DNA of 64,000 nucleotides from Hirsutella rhossiliensis (taxonomy: Eukaryota > Ascomycota > Sordariomycetes > Hypocreales > Ophiocordycipitaceae): assembly GCF_020360975.1 (NCBI RefSeq), contig NW_025408671.1, positions 2,170,001-2,234,000 of the forward strand. Reading direction: 5' to 3'. The translations under genes were made by a program, and so were the position numbers. The notes under the pieces are model-generated. The model did no database searches. It was not told the DNA's origin and worked only from the letters and a program-made list of their open reading frames with translations. Positions 25,415-36,625 of the stretch are shown here, one piece after another; position 1 is the stretch's first letter; the number at the start of each line of letters is the position of its first letter.

Positions 25415-25600
25415 TATTATAGAGTAAGTAAAGGCGTATATATAAGTACTATTTATAGGATAATATTAATAAGCTATATAAAGCTCTCTTATATATAGCT
25501 AGCTTATATATATATATATAGGATCCGGCCTTTTATATATAACTATATAGCTTAAGCTATAGCTTAAGCTTATAACCTATAATAGTTAAAGACTCTTATA
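25415..25600 (-). repeat. 5' LTR of Gypsy-B copy 1 (186 bp)
   Basis: It is the reverse complement of 23640-23825, with plus-strand ends TATTATAGAG and GACTCTTATA. The next five bases, GTATC, pair with GTATT at 11930 as the target duplication. Confidence 0.88.
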
Positions 25601-25605
25601 GTATC

Positions 25606-28600
25606 TATATATTAAATATTTATATATATCTTATATAACTTTATCTTATAATTTTAGTAGTATCTAGATTTTATTTTTATATATTAGAACTTCTAAATAT
25701 TCTATATTATATCTATTTAATGCTTTATATTCTTTTATCTATTTTAGGATCTTTTAATATATTAAGTCGTTAGGTTATACTTTAAATATTAAATTTAGCT
25801 ATTATTACTAGTAGTTCCCGTTTTCGTTAATTTCTAGGAGCTATCTTTTTACTATAAGTACTCCTATATTATAGTTACTTCGTTAACTAAGGGTATTAGC
25901 TCGACCGTTTTCTATTCCTTTTTTATAGATTATTTTATAGTCAAATTTTAATAAGTATTTAGCCTATTAAATCTATTATCCGTTTAACTATTATATTATT
26001 ATAAAGTATAAGATATTCTTATAATTTATATAGACCTTAACTTTATATTTACTTTTAAGAAAGTAGTATTAAAATTCCTTAAAAGCTTAAATAATTATAA
26101 GGAATTCTTTATCGTAGATAGGGTAATTAAGTTCTACGCTATATAGCTTTTTTAAGTAAAATATAATTAATTATAGTCTTTCTTTATTATCTTTTTATCC
26201 GATTTATACTCTTAAAGTAAAGTTTAATATATTAGTTTTAAGTTCGATTTATTATTTTAGATTAAAGGTAGTTAAGACTAGTCCTTATATAATTATAGTC
26301 TTAATATAATTAAAAGCTTTATTAGCTTTATTATCTTATATAAATTCTTTTTCCTTTTTTATTAAGTTATATAGTAGTACTATAATCGTTCTAAAATCTT
26401 TAATAAATCGTTAATAGTAATTTATAAATCCTAGGAAACTTTATATATCCTTAACGTTCTTTAGTATTAGCTATTTTTTAATTAAGTTAATCTTATCTTA
26501 TTATATTTATATCTCTTTTAGTAAGATCGTATATTTAAGGAAGTTTACTTCTTATATATAGAACTTACTTTTCTTTAGTTTAACTAGTAACTTTATATTC
26601 TAAAGTATATAAAGTACCTTATAAATATATTCCTTATATTCTTCTAAGGTATCTAAGAAGATTAAGGTATTATTTAGGTATACTACTATAAAGATATCTA
26701 AGTATTTATATAGGATATTATTAATTATTTATTAAAAGGTAGCTAGTATATTTATAAGTTTAAATAGGATTACTAGATATTTAAATAGTTTAAATTTTAT
26801 TTTAAAGGCTATTATTTATTTATATCCTTTTTTTATATATATTAAGTTATAGGCGCCTTTAAGGTTAAGGGCTATAAACTACTTTTTACTATAAAGTCGA
26901 TCTTATAGTTTTAATATAAGCGGTAATAGTATTTAGTCCTTTATTATAATATTATTTAAGCGTCTATAGTTAATAATTAGTTATAGCTTACTATTTTTCT
27001 TTAAAATAAATATAACTAGGTAGCTTATTTTAGATATTAACGTTTATATATATCCTTTTTATAGATTCTTATTAAAGTAGTCGCGTAGCGTTTATAGTTA
27101 CTTTTTATTTAGGTTATAGATCTTATAAAATATTAGCGTTATTCTATCTTTAAGATAAATTTTATAGTCCTATTAGCTATATTTAGGTAACCCTATCTTA
27201 AGTTCTTCCTTAAAGAGTTTATTATATTTCCGGTATTCCTAGGGGATATTCTTTATTTTATCTTATAGGCTTTATTCTTTCTTTTAAAAGCTAGTTTCTC
27301 TTAACTTAAGCTCTTTATTAATTTATTTAAGGTCTTTCCTTAAAGTAGTAATAACTCTTTAAATCTTTATATTATATCCTTTATTTTATTTATATTAGAT
27401 ACTAGGTTATATAGCCGTATTAGTTAGTATATAGGTCTTATTAGTCGATTTTATTATATCCGTTAGTTTAGTTACTATTTTTGTTTATATCGCTAAAGCC
27501 TATAATAATTTACTTAAATAGTTATCCCTTTTATCTTATTTAGTAGCTAAATTATCGTAAAATTTTACTTTCTTTTAAATCTACTACTCTTAGAAACTTA
27601 TATCTTTATTTTAATATAGCTAGCTAGTTCTTTAGTTAATTAATAGGTTACTCTCTTATAGCTATAGAAGTCTTAATATAAGGTTATATTCTTTAATATC
27701 TATAATATTAAAGTTAACTTATTCGTTATAGCCCTAGATATTAATATTAAGGTAATTAATCTTTATATTAATAATTCCGTTATTATAATTAAAGGCCTCT
27801 CCTTTAATATTTATAAGTTTATATAGATCTTTCTTATATCTCTATATAGGTTAGTAATAATTTATAACTTTAAGTAAAACGTAATTACCTATCGCGCTAT
27901 AGTCTAAAAGTATATATATATAATATCCTACGATTTAAATATCTATTACTATTTAGTTCCTATAGCTTACCGTTACTATATATAGGGTCCTTAGATCTTA
28001 TTATATTATACTAGTTTATAGCCCTTTTATAGATAGCGTACCTTATTTTTTACTTAGTCTTTATTTATTTTATTTAGGTATTCTTCTTTAATTTATTATT
28101 AATATTATTTCTTTATATTTTCGTTATATAGTATTATATTAGGTCTTAAGAGACCAATTTCTTATAGCTAATTAAAGATTTCTTATTTCTTAACGCTATA
28201 TCGTTTATATTATACTACTTTATAGTTAATTATATAATATACTTTATAATTTTATTTATTTTTATATTAAAGGTTAAGTTTTTATTTAGCGTCTTTCTAT
28301 TTTTTATATAGTATTTCTATATTAATTCTTCCTTAGTTAAATATAGCTTATAGCCTTTATATATATTACTAATAATCTTTTAGTATACTATTATATTATT
28401 TATACTATACTTATACTTTTTCGTATTTATAAACTCTATAGTTTAGGTATATATATTTATTATAATCTTCTTTATTATATTTAATTTATTACGTAAGTCT
28501 TTAAAAGATTAATAGTTTAAATACCTTAAAGTAAGTAGCGCTATACTATTCCTTTATTTTAGCGTATTTATAGATTTTATATATCTCTAAAAAATATCTC

Positions 28601-28807
28601 GTTAATAAACTATTATTATTATAGTATTTAAGTAGCGTACTATAATTAGGTTTTAATAATATAACTTGGTCGTTTAAGTAGCGTTAATCGATTTTCTAGT
28701 AGTTTAGTTTTATATTTAAGTAAGGTTTTAAAAGTACTTATCCTTTAAACCTAACTAAGAAGGTATTATATTATACTTTTATTTAAAAGTATATTATATA
28801 ATCTAAG
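25606..28807 (-). pseudogene. Gypsy-A copy B pol: reverse transcriptase, RNase H, integrase N-terminal part
   Basis: On the minus strand, about 27040-26750 reads as a Ty3/Gypsy reverse transcriptase: FILKKNSKLRLIIDYRRLN, then LPLI, RLYSKKWFIALNLKGAYN (from FxALDLKGAYN), YEWKIAFKTKF and LFEYLVILF. Upstream (28600-27100) should hold the protease and linker; downstream (26700-25606) the rest of RT, RNase H and the integrase zinc domain. Integrase continues at 11934 on the other side of Gypsy-B copy 1. The right end at 28807 is the Copia-1 target site. Stops and lost starts are of RIP type. Confidence 0.8.
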
Positions 28808-29008
28808 TGTAGGAATGTATCTATCTAGTGGTGTGACCAACCATGGTTGGCACGTGACCCGTACGGTCACGTGTGCGGCTGAGGGCAGCGTGCCCCCTTT
28901 CTCCACGCTGGCCTCTGCCTCCTTAGATAGAGAACAAGACGAATACAACATCACAGGTTAACCCTAGTACCGTCTCATTGCAGCAGCTGCCGCAGGTGCC
29001 TACCCACA
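28808..29008 (+). repeat. 5' LTR of Copia-1
   Basis: 201 bp, TG...CA. It contains two adjacent palindromes, CCAACCATGGTTGG at 28837-28850 and CACGTGACC-CGTAC-GGTCACGTG at 28851-28873. No clear tRNA primer-binding site of the TGG type follows it. Confidence 0.95.
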
Positions 29009-29453
29009 CTGATCAGTGACCGGCCCACGCCCGTCACAGACAGCTAAGTAGAAGAGACAAATTCCTCAACCTTCGAAGGTGCTATAGTCCGCGTCACTTT
29101 ACTGTGGCCCTGAGTAGCGCTCAGAAGAAGGTTATTTGTGCTAAGAACAAGGAATCTCCCGCTGGTTTGCCCAGCCGCGCGAGAGTCCTTCCAACTGTTG
29201 ATTACGATCGCCCGCTAGTTTGCCTAGCCGTGAGCACCGGAATCGACAGGCGACCACATCGCAAACAACTAGTAAGAACGTTCGACCCTTGACGTTAAGT
29301 AGCAAGATCCCCGTCAGTTCAGTCTGGCCGCGAACGACCTACTTAGTACGCGACGCTCGACCTCCTATTAGCGACAACTCGTATACGAAGAGACCAATAC
29401 GAACCCCACATCGTCTCATTCATTTGATCACGATAGCCCTGACCGCCCGAGCT

Positions 29454-31156
29454 ATGTCCCCAGAAGCCCAGCTCGAAGAAATATGCGACCAGATGCAGGC
29501 ACTAGACATCCAAGCATCCGCATTCCGACAAATTAATATCGACCTTTGGGACAACGATATCACACACGACGAAAAGGACAAGATCGCAGTAACGACATAT
29601 GTGGCAAAGTTCATATTCATCGTTCAATCTGGCAGTGATCAAGGATACGACCTCCTTGGTTACTTCCAACAGCATTTTGAAGAATGGACCGAAGACACAT
29701 GGGACCGCGCCCGAATGAATACAAGAGAGCCCTCAGAAACTACTAAGGAAAGAGGTATCTACACAGGTTCACAAGGGGAAATTCGCAACACAATTTCTCA
29801 TATTACAAACTATCGAGAACCCACAAACCTGGCCAGAGCAGGAGTTTACGGAGATGGTGTTTGATGAGAGGACTGCTGCCTTCAGGAGGCAGACAGCATT
29901 ACTAGGATCAAATGCTTCCACTAATCCCCATCCGTCTCAACCTCCTTCACCATCAGTTACGCCCTTAGCAGCACCTCATCAAGGTCTTAACGAACCACAA
30001 CCTATTAAGACCCTAACGAGCCCTCCTAACGCACCTACTCCTGCTCCGACTATCCAAGATAAACCTGCTCCGACCTCTCTTACTATTCATCCGACTTCCT
30101 ACCGCTTCCAGAACCCCGATCTCGTCCAACCCGTCACCAACTCCATCCCCGAACACTTATCCGGCCCTGCAACCTTTGGAGAATACATGAAACTCCCCCC
30201 GGATAACATCCCGAACGCTATCGTCGATAGCGACATCCAGCAGAAGTTTATGAAGACCTGGAACAAAGATCGGAACTACACAGGAGAGCCGTACGATCTC
30301 CTTGATGATAAGCTCCGCCTCTTCTTAAGCAACTGCTCTCATATCCCAGTGAAACCATCACAATTTCACGCACTCTTTCCCGGATCCTTGATGGAAGAGC
30401 CCAAAGATTCTATCTTGATAAGATCACATGGGCTACGACGTTCCGACAAGCGTATGATATCTTCAAACAACACTTTGACACGGAAGTCAACCATGTCCAC
30501 TACCATACTGACTGGACAACAATAACCTTCAACTCCATCCGTGCCCAAGATGCTTCGAAGACCCCACGAAGTGCTTCAAATCCTCTTTGATAAGCTTCAG
30601 CTCTGCCAACGAGCCCTTGGCAGGAGTACGCAGGAGACCTTCTACTGCGTACAACGCTTATGAAAGCATGCCGTGGAGTACCCGAACTCCAATACGCTCT
30701 TTCAAACCCGCCGATAACGTCGAGCACCTTCTTGCAGATCTTCGTGCATCCGTTGAAACCCATCTTGCCCTCATAACAACTTCTCAATTTCCCTTGACTT
30801 TGCTGGATCATTTGATCATAACGATCCACACCATCAGTACTACCTCGACCGTCGATACAATAACAACCGCTCTCGAGGTAGATACGGATATTCAGGTCAA
30901 CGACCCAGCCGCGGATACAGACAAAGCTACAACCGTGGAAACTACCGGCCTCAAAGCCGTAGTAACTACAATCATAGCTACAGTAACCGAAACTGGACGA
31001 AGAAGTGTTTTGTTTGTGGACAAGAAGGCTGTTGGTCAACTAAACACTCTACGGATGAACGACAAAGGCCAAGGACCAACATATCACTCAATGTCACTTC
31101 ATAGGTGTACAACTCACGGACATCGGAGGCTATATTCTAGACTACGAAGGTCATGA
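29454..31156 (+). pseudogene. Copia-1 gag region, frameshifted
   Basis: The likely start is the Met at 29454 (MSPEAQLEEICDQMQALDI); the same frame is open upstream to 29220. The frame runs to 29864 and coding continues in the next frame from 29854 (a Pro/Ser-rich linker, then PATFGEYMKLPPDNIP and YTGEPYDLLDDKLR) to about 30400. Homologous-looking sequence carries on in further frames (CQRALG and LMKACRGVPE near 30606-30690). An RGG/Asn/Tyr-rich segment ends in a zinc knuckle, KKCFVCGQEGCWSTKH, near 31000-31050. At least three frame changes separate the pieces. Gag would form the virus-like particle; this copy cannot make it in one piece. Confidence 0.75.
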
Positions 31157-31157
31157 G

Positions 31158-32650
31158 ATGAGCAGCTTTGATGACACTGAAGATACATGGGAAGAACATG
31201 ACAATAGCACCAACGATCACCCGGAACAATGGCAAGCAAGCCAAATGCTCTGTCAACAGGCATTCAATCATTTGATCACAGGAGAAGACGTCTATCAGAC
31301 GGATCAAACCGTTGTTCCAGCCTCGCAATTTATTATTGAAGATCGCTATTCAAGGGATAGATTCCAAGGTATCATGATCGACACAGGTGCAGCAACATTT
31401 TCCACAGCAGGATACTCTCAGTACATCGCCCTACAACGAGAAGACCCTTCTGTAGCTCTCGACAGCTCCACATCCGGCCAGGCCTCCATCAAATTCGGCA
31501 ACAGCGACGCCATCCACTCCTCGGCACAGTCGCCCTTAACACACCCCTCGGAAGGATCACGTTCCACGTCCTCTGGTTCTTCCTTACGAAAGATGAAGAG
31601 TCCATCTCGTTTCTTACGGAAACAGAGATTCGTACACTTCACCGACGCTTTGGACACCCAGCAGTCCCTAGGCTCCATCACCTCTTGAAGCAAGCCGGGC
31701 ACAGTGACGTCTCGATAGACACATTAGAGACTATCTCTAAGTTCTGTCACCACTGTCAAATGCACTCACAAGCCCCACGCCGCTTCAAGTTCACCCTTAA
31801 CGATGATCAAGAGTTCAACTACGAAATCATCGTTGATGTGATGCACCTAGGAACACCACAACGCCCTGTTCTACACGTTGTGGACTCAGCTACTGCTTTC
31901 CAAGGAGCCAGATTTTTACCGTCAATGTCAGCTAAAGATACATGGGAGACCCTCCGGACCCTCTGGATCGACACGTATCTTGGACCTCCTGATACCCTCC
32001 GTCATGATGCAGGAACTAACTTTGCTTCTCTCGAATTCCGGAACGAAGCAAAGATTATGGAATCAAATGCTCTCAAGTACCTGTTGAGACGCATTGGTCC
32101 ATTGGAAAGATTGAACGCTATCACGCACCTCCGACGCGCCTTTAACATCCTCCATGCTGAGATTGGCCACACCACTTCCGCCGAAACAGTCCTTCAAATG
32201 GCTGTTAAAGCAATCAATGATACGGCAGGACCTGACGGTCTTGTGCCTACGTTGCTTGTTTTCGGCGCATACCCTCGCGTATCTACAGACTCGCCCCCTT
32301 CCGCTTCTACCCTCAAAGATCGGAAGCTATGCAGAAAGCGATGAAAATGCTCCGCCAACTCTCGGCAGAAAGACGAGTTAAGGATGCCCTCCATGCACGC
32401 AACGGCCCGAGCACGACAGAAGTGCTATCCCTCCCGCTGCAAAGTGAAGTTCGCGTTTGGAGAGAGAAAGACGGTTGGCAAGGACCCTTCAAGATTGCAT
32501 CGATTGATAGCCATAACATCACCATTGACACAGTCAACGGCCCCCAAGTCTTTCGATCGACCCTTGTACAACCGTATCTGCGTGATGATACCACTCTTTC
32601 CGACCCTACACACGACACAGACCCCTCAGGCATTCGTTCAGATCTTAATG
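31158..32650 (+). pseudogene. Copia-1 protease and integrase region, frameshifted
   Basis: The aspartic protease active site IMIDTGAA lies at about 31371-31394 (Asp codon at 31380). The integrase zinc domain follows as LHRRFGHPAVPRLHHLLKQ and FCHHCQMHSQ (about 31637-31770). The catalytic core has Asp at 31835 (VDVMHLG), Asp at 32006 (LRHDAGTNF) and Glu at 32113 (GKIER), close to D-35-E spacing. The last Glu is in a different frame, so an indel lies between 32006 and 32113, with another soon after. A basic AT-hook-like KRGRPPGSKNK segment lies at about 32726-32758, beyond the core. Confidence 0.8.
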
Positions 32651-34431
32651 AACAACCGGCTCAAGACCCCGTTAAGACCCTAACGGACCTGCCTGCCCGA
32701 CCCGAACCCCCCGCCCCCCGCAAGAGAGGACGCCCACCAGGATCAAAGAACAAGCCAAAGGATTTGATCATGATGGCCCAAGCCGTAGACCAGAGCTTCT
32801 TGACCCAAAAGGAGGAAGATGCACAAGCTCTTTCCCTCAAGCTACGGTCTGATGGCATAATCACCTCTCCTGGTGACCCCTTCGAAGAATCCGATAACAA
32901 AGAGATTACTGACCTCGTTGGCCGCGGTGTATTCCAATTTGAACGATACGATCAAATGAGTCATGGAAACTATAGAATCTTTCGCTCTCGAATGGTTCGT
33001 GAAGTCAAAGGAATCAACACTAAGCCCTACGAAAAGTCTCGACTTGTTATTCAAGGACATAACGACTTTGAGAAGACCACCCTCCTGACGCAATCTCCGA
33101 CAATTCAACGCGTTAGCCAGAGACTCATCCTCGCTATTGCCCCGGACTTCTTCAAAACTACGGCATAACCCTCTCCTCCGTGATATCACTCAGGCATACC
33201 CGCAATCCCAGACCAAGCTTTCCGGACCATTCTTACGTATTTGCCCACGGAACTACAAGGCAAATACCTAACGGAACAATTATTCGTGTTATTAAGCCCT
33301 GTACGGTATCGCAGAAGCCGGAGTCCATTGGTTCCGCACATATCAGCAGCATCACCTCGAAAAGCTGGATATGTCTACCTCCACCTATGACTCCTGCCTA
33401 CTGATTTCGAATACTGGCCCTGACACGCTCGGTATTGTTGGAATGCAAACTGATGACACCCTCATCCTTGGAACGAACAACTTTTCTACCCGTGAAGAAG
33501 AAGAGCTACAAAGGCAGAATTTCGTTCCAAGCCCAAGACTGACATCACATACGGAACAACGGTTGACTTTAATGGTGCAAGACTGACGTTGCTGAATAAT
33601 AACCCCCTTAAGAAAGGATCCCTTTTACTTCAACAGAAGGGACAAGCAGCAAAAATGACCACCATTGACCCTAAAGCAATTGATCGTCACCAGCGCTACG
33701 TTGAGGAACGAGCGCGAGCCTCATACATTGCTTCAATTGCTCAACCGGAAGCTTCTTTCGATGTTTCAGTCGCCGCCCAAGTACAGACCCCTGAGGATAA
33801 AGATTACGCAATTTTGAACAAGCGACTGCAATGGCAAATGGATCACCAACTACGTGGCCTCACGTACAAACCAATTGATCTAGCTACTGCAAAGCTGATG
33901 GTTTTCACCGATGGTTCTTTCGCAAACAACAAGGACTTATCCTCCCAACTAGGATTCGTCATTACCCTCGTTAACGAGACAAACCACAAAGAAAAACAGT
34001 TCGAGATTAGTGGTAACATCGTACACTGGAGTTCAACAAAGTGCAAACGTGTTACCCGTAGCGTCCTAGCATCAGAGATCTACGGTATGGCCAACGGATT
34101 CGACATAGGCATCTCCCTTGCGATGACTATGAAGATAATTACGGAACGACTCAACCTTCCTCCTATCCCTCTCATCGTCTGTACGGATTCGTACTCTCTC
34201 TACGAATGCCTAGTCAAGCTCGGTACGACGAAGGAAAAACGATTGATGATTGATATCATGGCCCTTCGCCAGTCATACGAGAAGAGAGAGATAACAGATA
34301 TTCGTTGGATCAACGGCGCAGACAACCCAGCAGATGCAATGACGAAAGCATCACCAAACCGAGCCCTGGAACGCTTCATCGATACCAATAGTCTGACAAT
34401 TCGAGTCGAAGGATACGTACAACGTTCCTAA
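32650..34431 (+). pseudogene. Copia-1 reverse transcriptase and RNase H, frameshifted
   Basis: The frame at 32329-33168 covers the RT start (KSRLVIQGHND near 33035). The RT core then continues in another frame: LRDITQAYPQSQTKL near 33173-33220, ALYGIAEAGVHWF near 33298-33340, and the catalytic QTDDTLILG near 33446-33472 (Asp codons at 33452 and 33455). In-frame stops near 33268 and 33289 fall inside it. RNase H lies in the 280-aa frame 33589-34431 with FTDGSF near 33903, RSVLASEIYG near 34058 and ADNPADAMTK near 34318-34347, all standard Ty1/Copia landmarks. Together with the gag breaks, this makes the copy non-autonomous unless the indels are assembly errors. Confidence 0.82.
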
Positions 34432-34647
34432 CCGCTCCTTATCCCTATGATCAAATGATTGCTCCTATCAGGAAGACCCCTTCACTTCTTCCCCGATATC
34501 TACAGCTAAGAACAAGACGTCGGACCCACTTTTTGGCAATAATGACACACGCCCCTCACGGCACATTCCTTCACGGCCTTAACGCTACTATCCTTTAGAC
34601 CCGTTCAAGGTGTTGCTGTGCTTCTCACAGCAAAGAAGAGTTGCCTG

Positions 34648-34847
34648 TGTAGGAATGTATCTATCTAGTGGTGTGACCAACCATGGTTGGCACGTGACCC
34701 GTACGGTCACGTGTGCGGCTGAGGCAGCGTGCCCCCTTTCTCCACGCTGGCCTCTGCCTCCTTAGATAGAGAACAAGACGAATACAACATCACAGGTTAA
34801 CCCTAGTACCGTCTCATTGCAGCAGCTGCCGCAGGTGCCTACCCACA
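34648..34847 (+). repeat. 3' LTR of Copia-1
   Basis: 200 bp, identical to the 5' LTR except for one G missing from a G triplet at the 5' LTR position near 28887. A short purine run AAAGAAGAG at 34632-34640 precedes it as a possible polypurine tract. CTAAG follows at 34848-34852. Confidence 0.95.
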
Positions 34848-34852
34848 CTAAG

Positions 34853-36620
34853 TAAATATATAATATCTATAAAATATACTTATAGTACTTATAAGTAAGT
34901 AGTATTTATAAATTATCTTTAAATTCTCCTTATAGTTACTATTCTTATTATAAAGCTATAAAGGTATTAACTATAGTAATAGCTATAGTATAGTCTCCTT
35001 TATATAGTACCGGTTAATACTAAATTAATATAGCTTATTAGTTTTCTATAAGAATTTAAGGTATTTATTAGGTTTTAATTTTAAGTATTTCTTTAAATTC
35101 TTTAAAGTATAAAAGGTATTCTTTAATTATAGCGTTTTCCCTTAATAGTAAAAGTAGTAGTATAAGTTCGTTCTTATCTTTTATTTCTCTAAGTATTTCT
35201 TATTCTTTAAAGCTTATATTATTAATACTTTATTATTCCTCTTTAAGTTATTATCTAAGTTTTATAAGTATAAGGGCTATATCTTTATCTTTTTTATTAT
35301 ATTATTTATAGACTACCTATCGCTATTATTAATTTTTATTTTATATATCTTCTTAGAATTATTTACTATTCTTCTTAATCTAGTTTTAAGAGACTCTTTT
35401 AAGATAAGGGTATTTTAGTTCTATTAATTTAACTTATTTTTATATTTTAAGATCCCTTTATTATATTATTATAAGGGTTTTCTTTAATAGCTTTAGGAAG
35501 TATCTAGTACTATTCTTATCGCTTAAGTATACTATATATTCGTCGTTATAGTATATAGTTTAACTAAGGAGTTTATACTTTAGTTTCTATCTATTAATAG
35601 CGTTTAAGTATTTCTTACCTTTTAAGGCTAATACTTAGTAGGTTTTCTTTTCCTTATAAGGTTATTTATATTCTTTAAAGTAATATCTAAGTTTCCTATA
35701 ATTAAAATACTTTCCTTTACTTTTCTATATTATATCTAAATCTATCTTACTTAGGTTAGTTATATAGGTATAGGTAATAAGAGTTTCGCGCTTTTTTTTA
35801 TAGTTAGCGCGTTAGTTAAAGTTATTCTTATAGGAAGGGTTTTAGTTTCCTCTTCCTTAGTTCTTTTCTTAGCGTTATATATACTATCTATCGTCGATTT
35901 ATACTACTATAGTAATATAGTTTAAGAGGTTATTAGGTTAATTTTCCTTATAAAGCTCGTCCTTAACTTCTTCTTTAAGCCTATCGTAGAATTATAATAT
36001 AAGAGGTTCGTTATCTTGATTAAGCTTTAAGGTAACTTAATAGAACTTTATATTATAATCTAATACTAAGATCCTTTATTAAAGTTCTTAAAGTTTTTAT
36101 TTAGCTTTTTATTTTTTATTAGTTATTTTAAATACCTTTATAATAGCTTCTTAAAATCCTTAAAAACTAATAAAGACTTTATCTATCTTATTATCTTATC
36201 GCGCTAGTTAGTTATTAAGAAAGTCCCTTATAATAAGTCTAAACTAAGTAAGTACCGTTCTAAATAAATAATTTCCTATATAAAGTACCTTTTTAACTAG
36301 GTCGAAGAGTTTAGTAAGGCAAAACTAATAATAGGCTTTAAGTTAGGTAAGAAAGTCTTAAAGCGTGCTATAAGTACTATTAAATAGTCCTAGCTATTTT
36401 AGATTAACTACTTCTCTAAGGTCCTTAACTTATCTATTACCTCCTTTATTCTTAAGTAACTATACCTTATATTAAAAGGTAATAATCTCGCGTATTATAT
36501 CTTAAGGCGATATAGTAGCTTTAGAGTTAGTTAATCTAGTTTACTATATAAGTATATTAATAGTTATAATATTACTTAAAGTAACGCGGTATTATACTAA
36601 ATAAGAGCTTTTAACGTATA
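34853..36620 (-). pseudogene. gag relic of Gypsy-A copy B
   Basis: It matches 181-1950 of copy A closely and reads on the minus strand. The zinc-knuckle segment lies near 35712-35661, again with Cys codons turned to Tyr. It joins the pol relic at 28807 once Copia-1 is removed. RIP stops; no start codon remains. Confidence 0.7.
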
Positions 36621-36625
36621 ACGAC

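Larger units (their letters stand above)
11935..25600 (-). mobile_element. Gypsy-B copy 1 (Ty3/Gypsy chromovirus), split by copy 2
   Basis: The LTRs lie at 11935-12121 (3') and 25415-25600 (5'), in minus orientation. Flanking pentamers are GTATT (11930-11934) and GTATC (25601-25605): a 5-bp target duplication whose one difference is a C/T change of the RIP type. The body is cut at 17093/23826 by Gypsy-B copy 2, which inserted in the opposite orientation and left the duplication TAAAC. The piece on the left holds pol, the piece on the right gag and protease. Confidence 0.88.
28808..34847 (+). mobile_element. Copia-1, a young Ty1/Copia retrotransposon inserted in Gypsy-A copy B
   Basis: The LTRs at 28808-29008 (201 bp) and 34648-34847 (200 bp) differ only by one G in a short G run. 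They begin TGTAGG and end CCCACA. The target duplication CTAAG is exact at 28803-28807 and 34848-34852, and the uninterrupted site can be read at 176-185 in Gypsy-A copy A. CpA and TpG are present at normal levels, so RIP has not acted on it, while the host element is saturated with RIP. The domain order protease-integrase-RT-RNase H identifies Ty1/Copia. Coding sequence is broken by several frameshifts. Confidence 0.95.
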
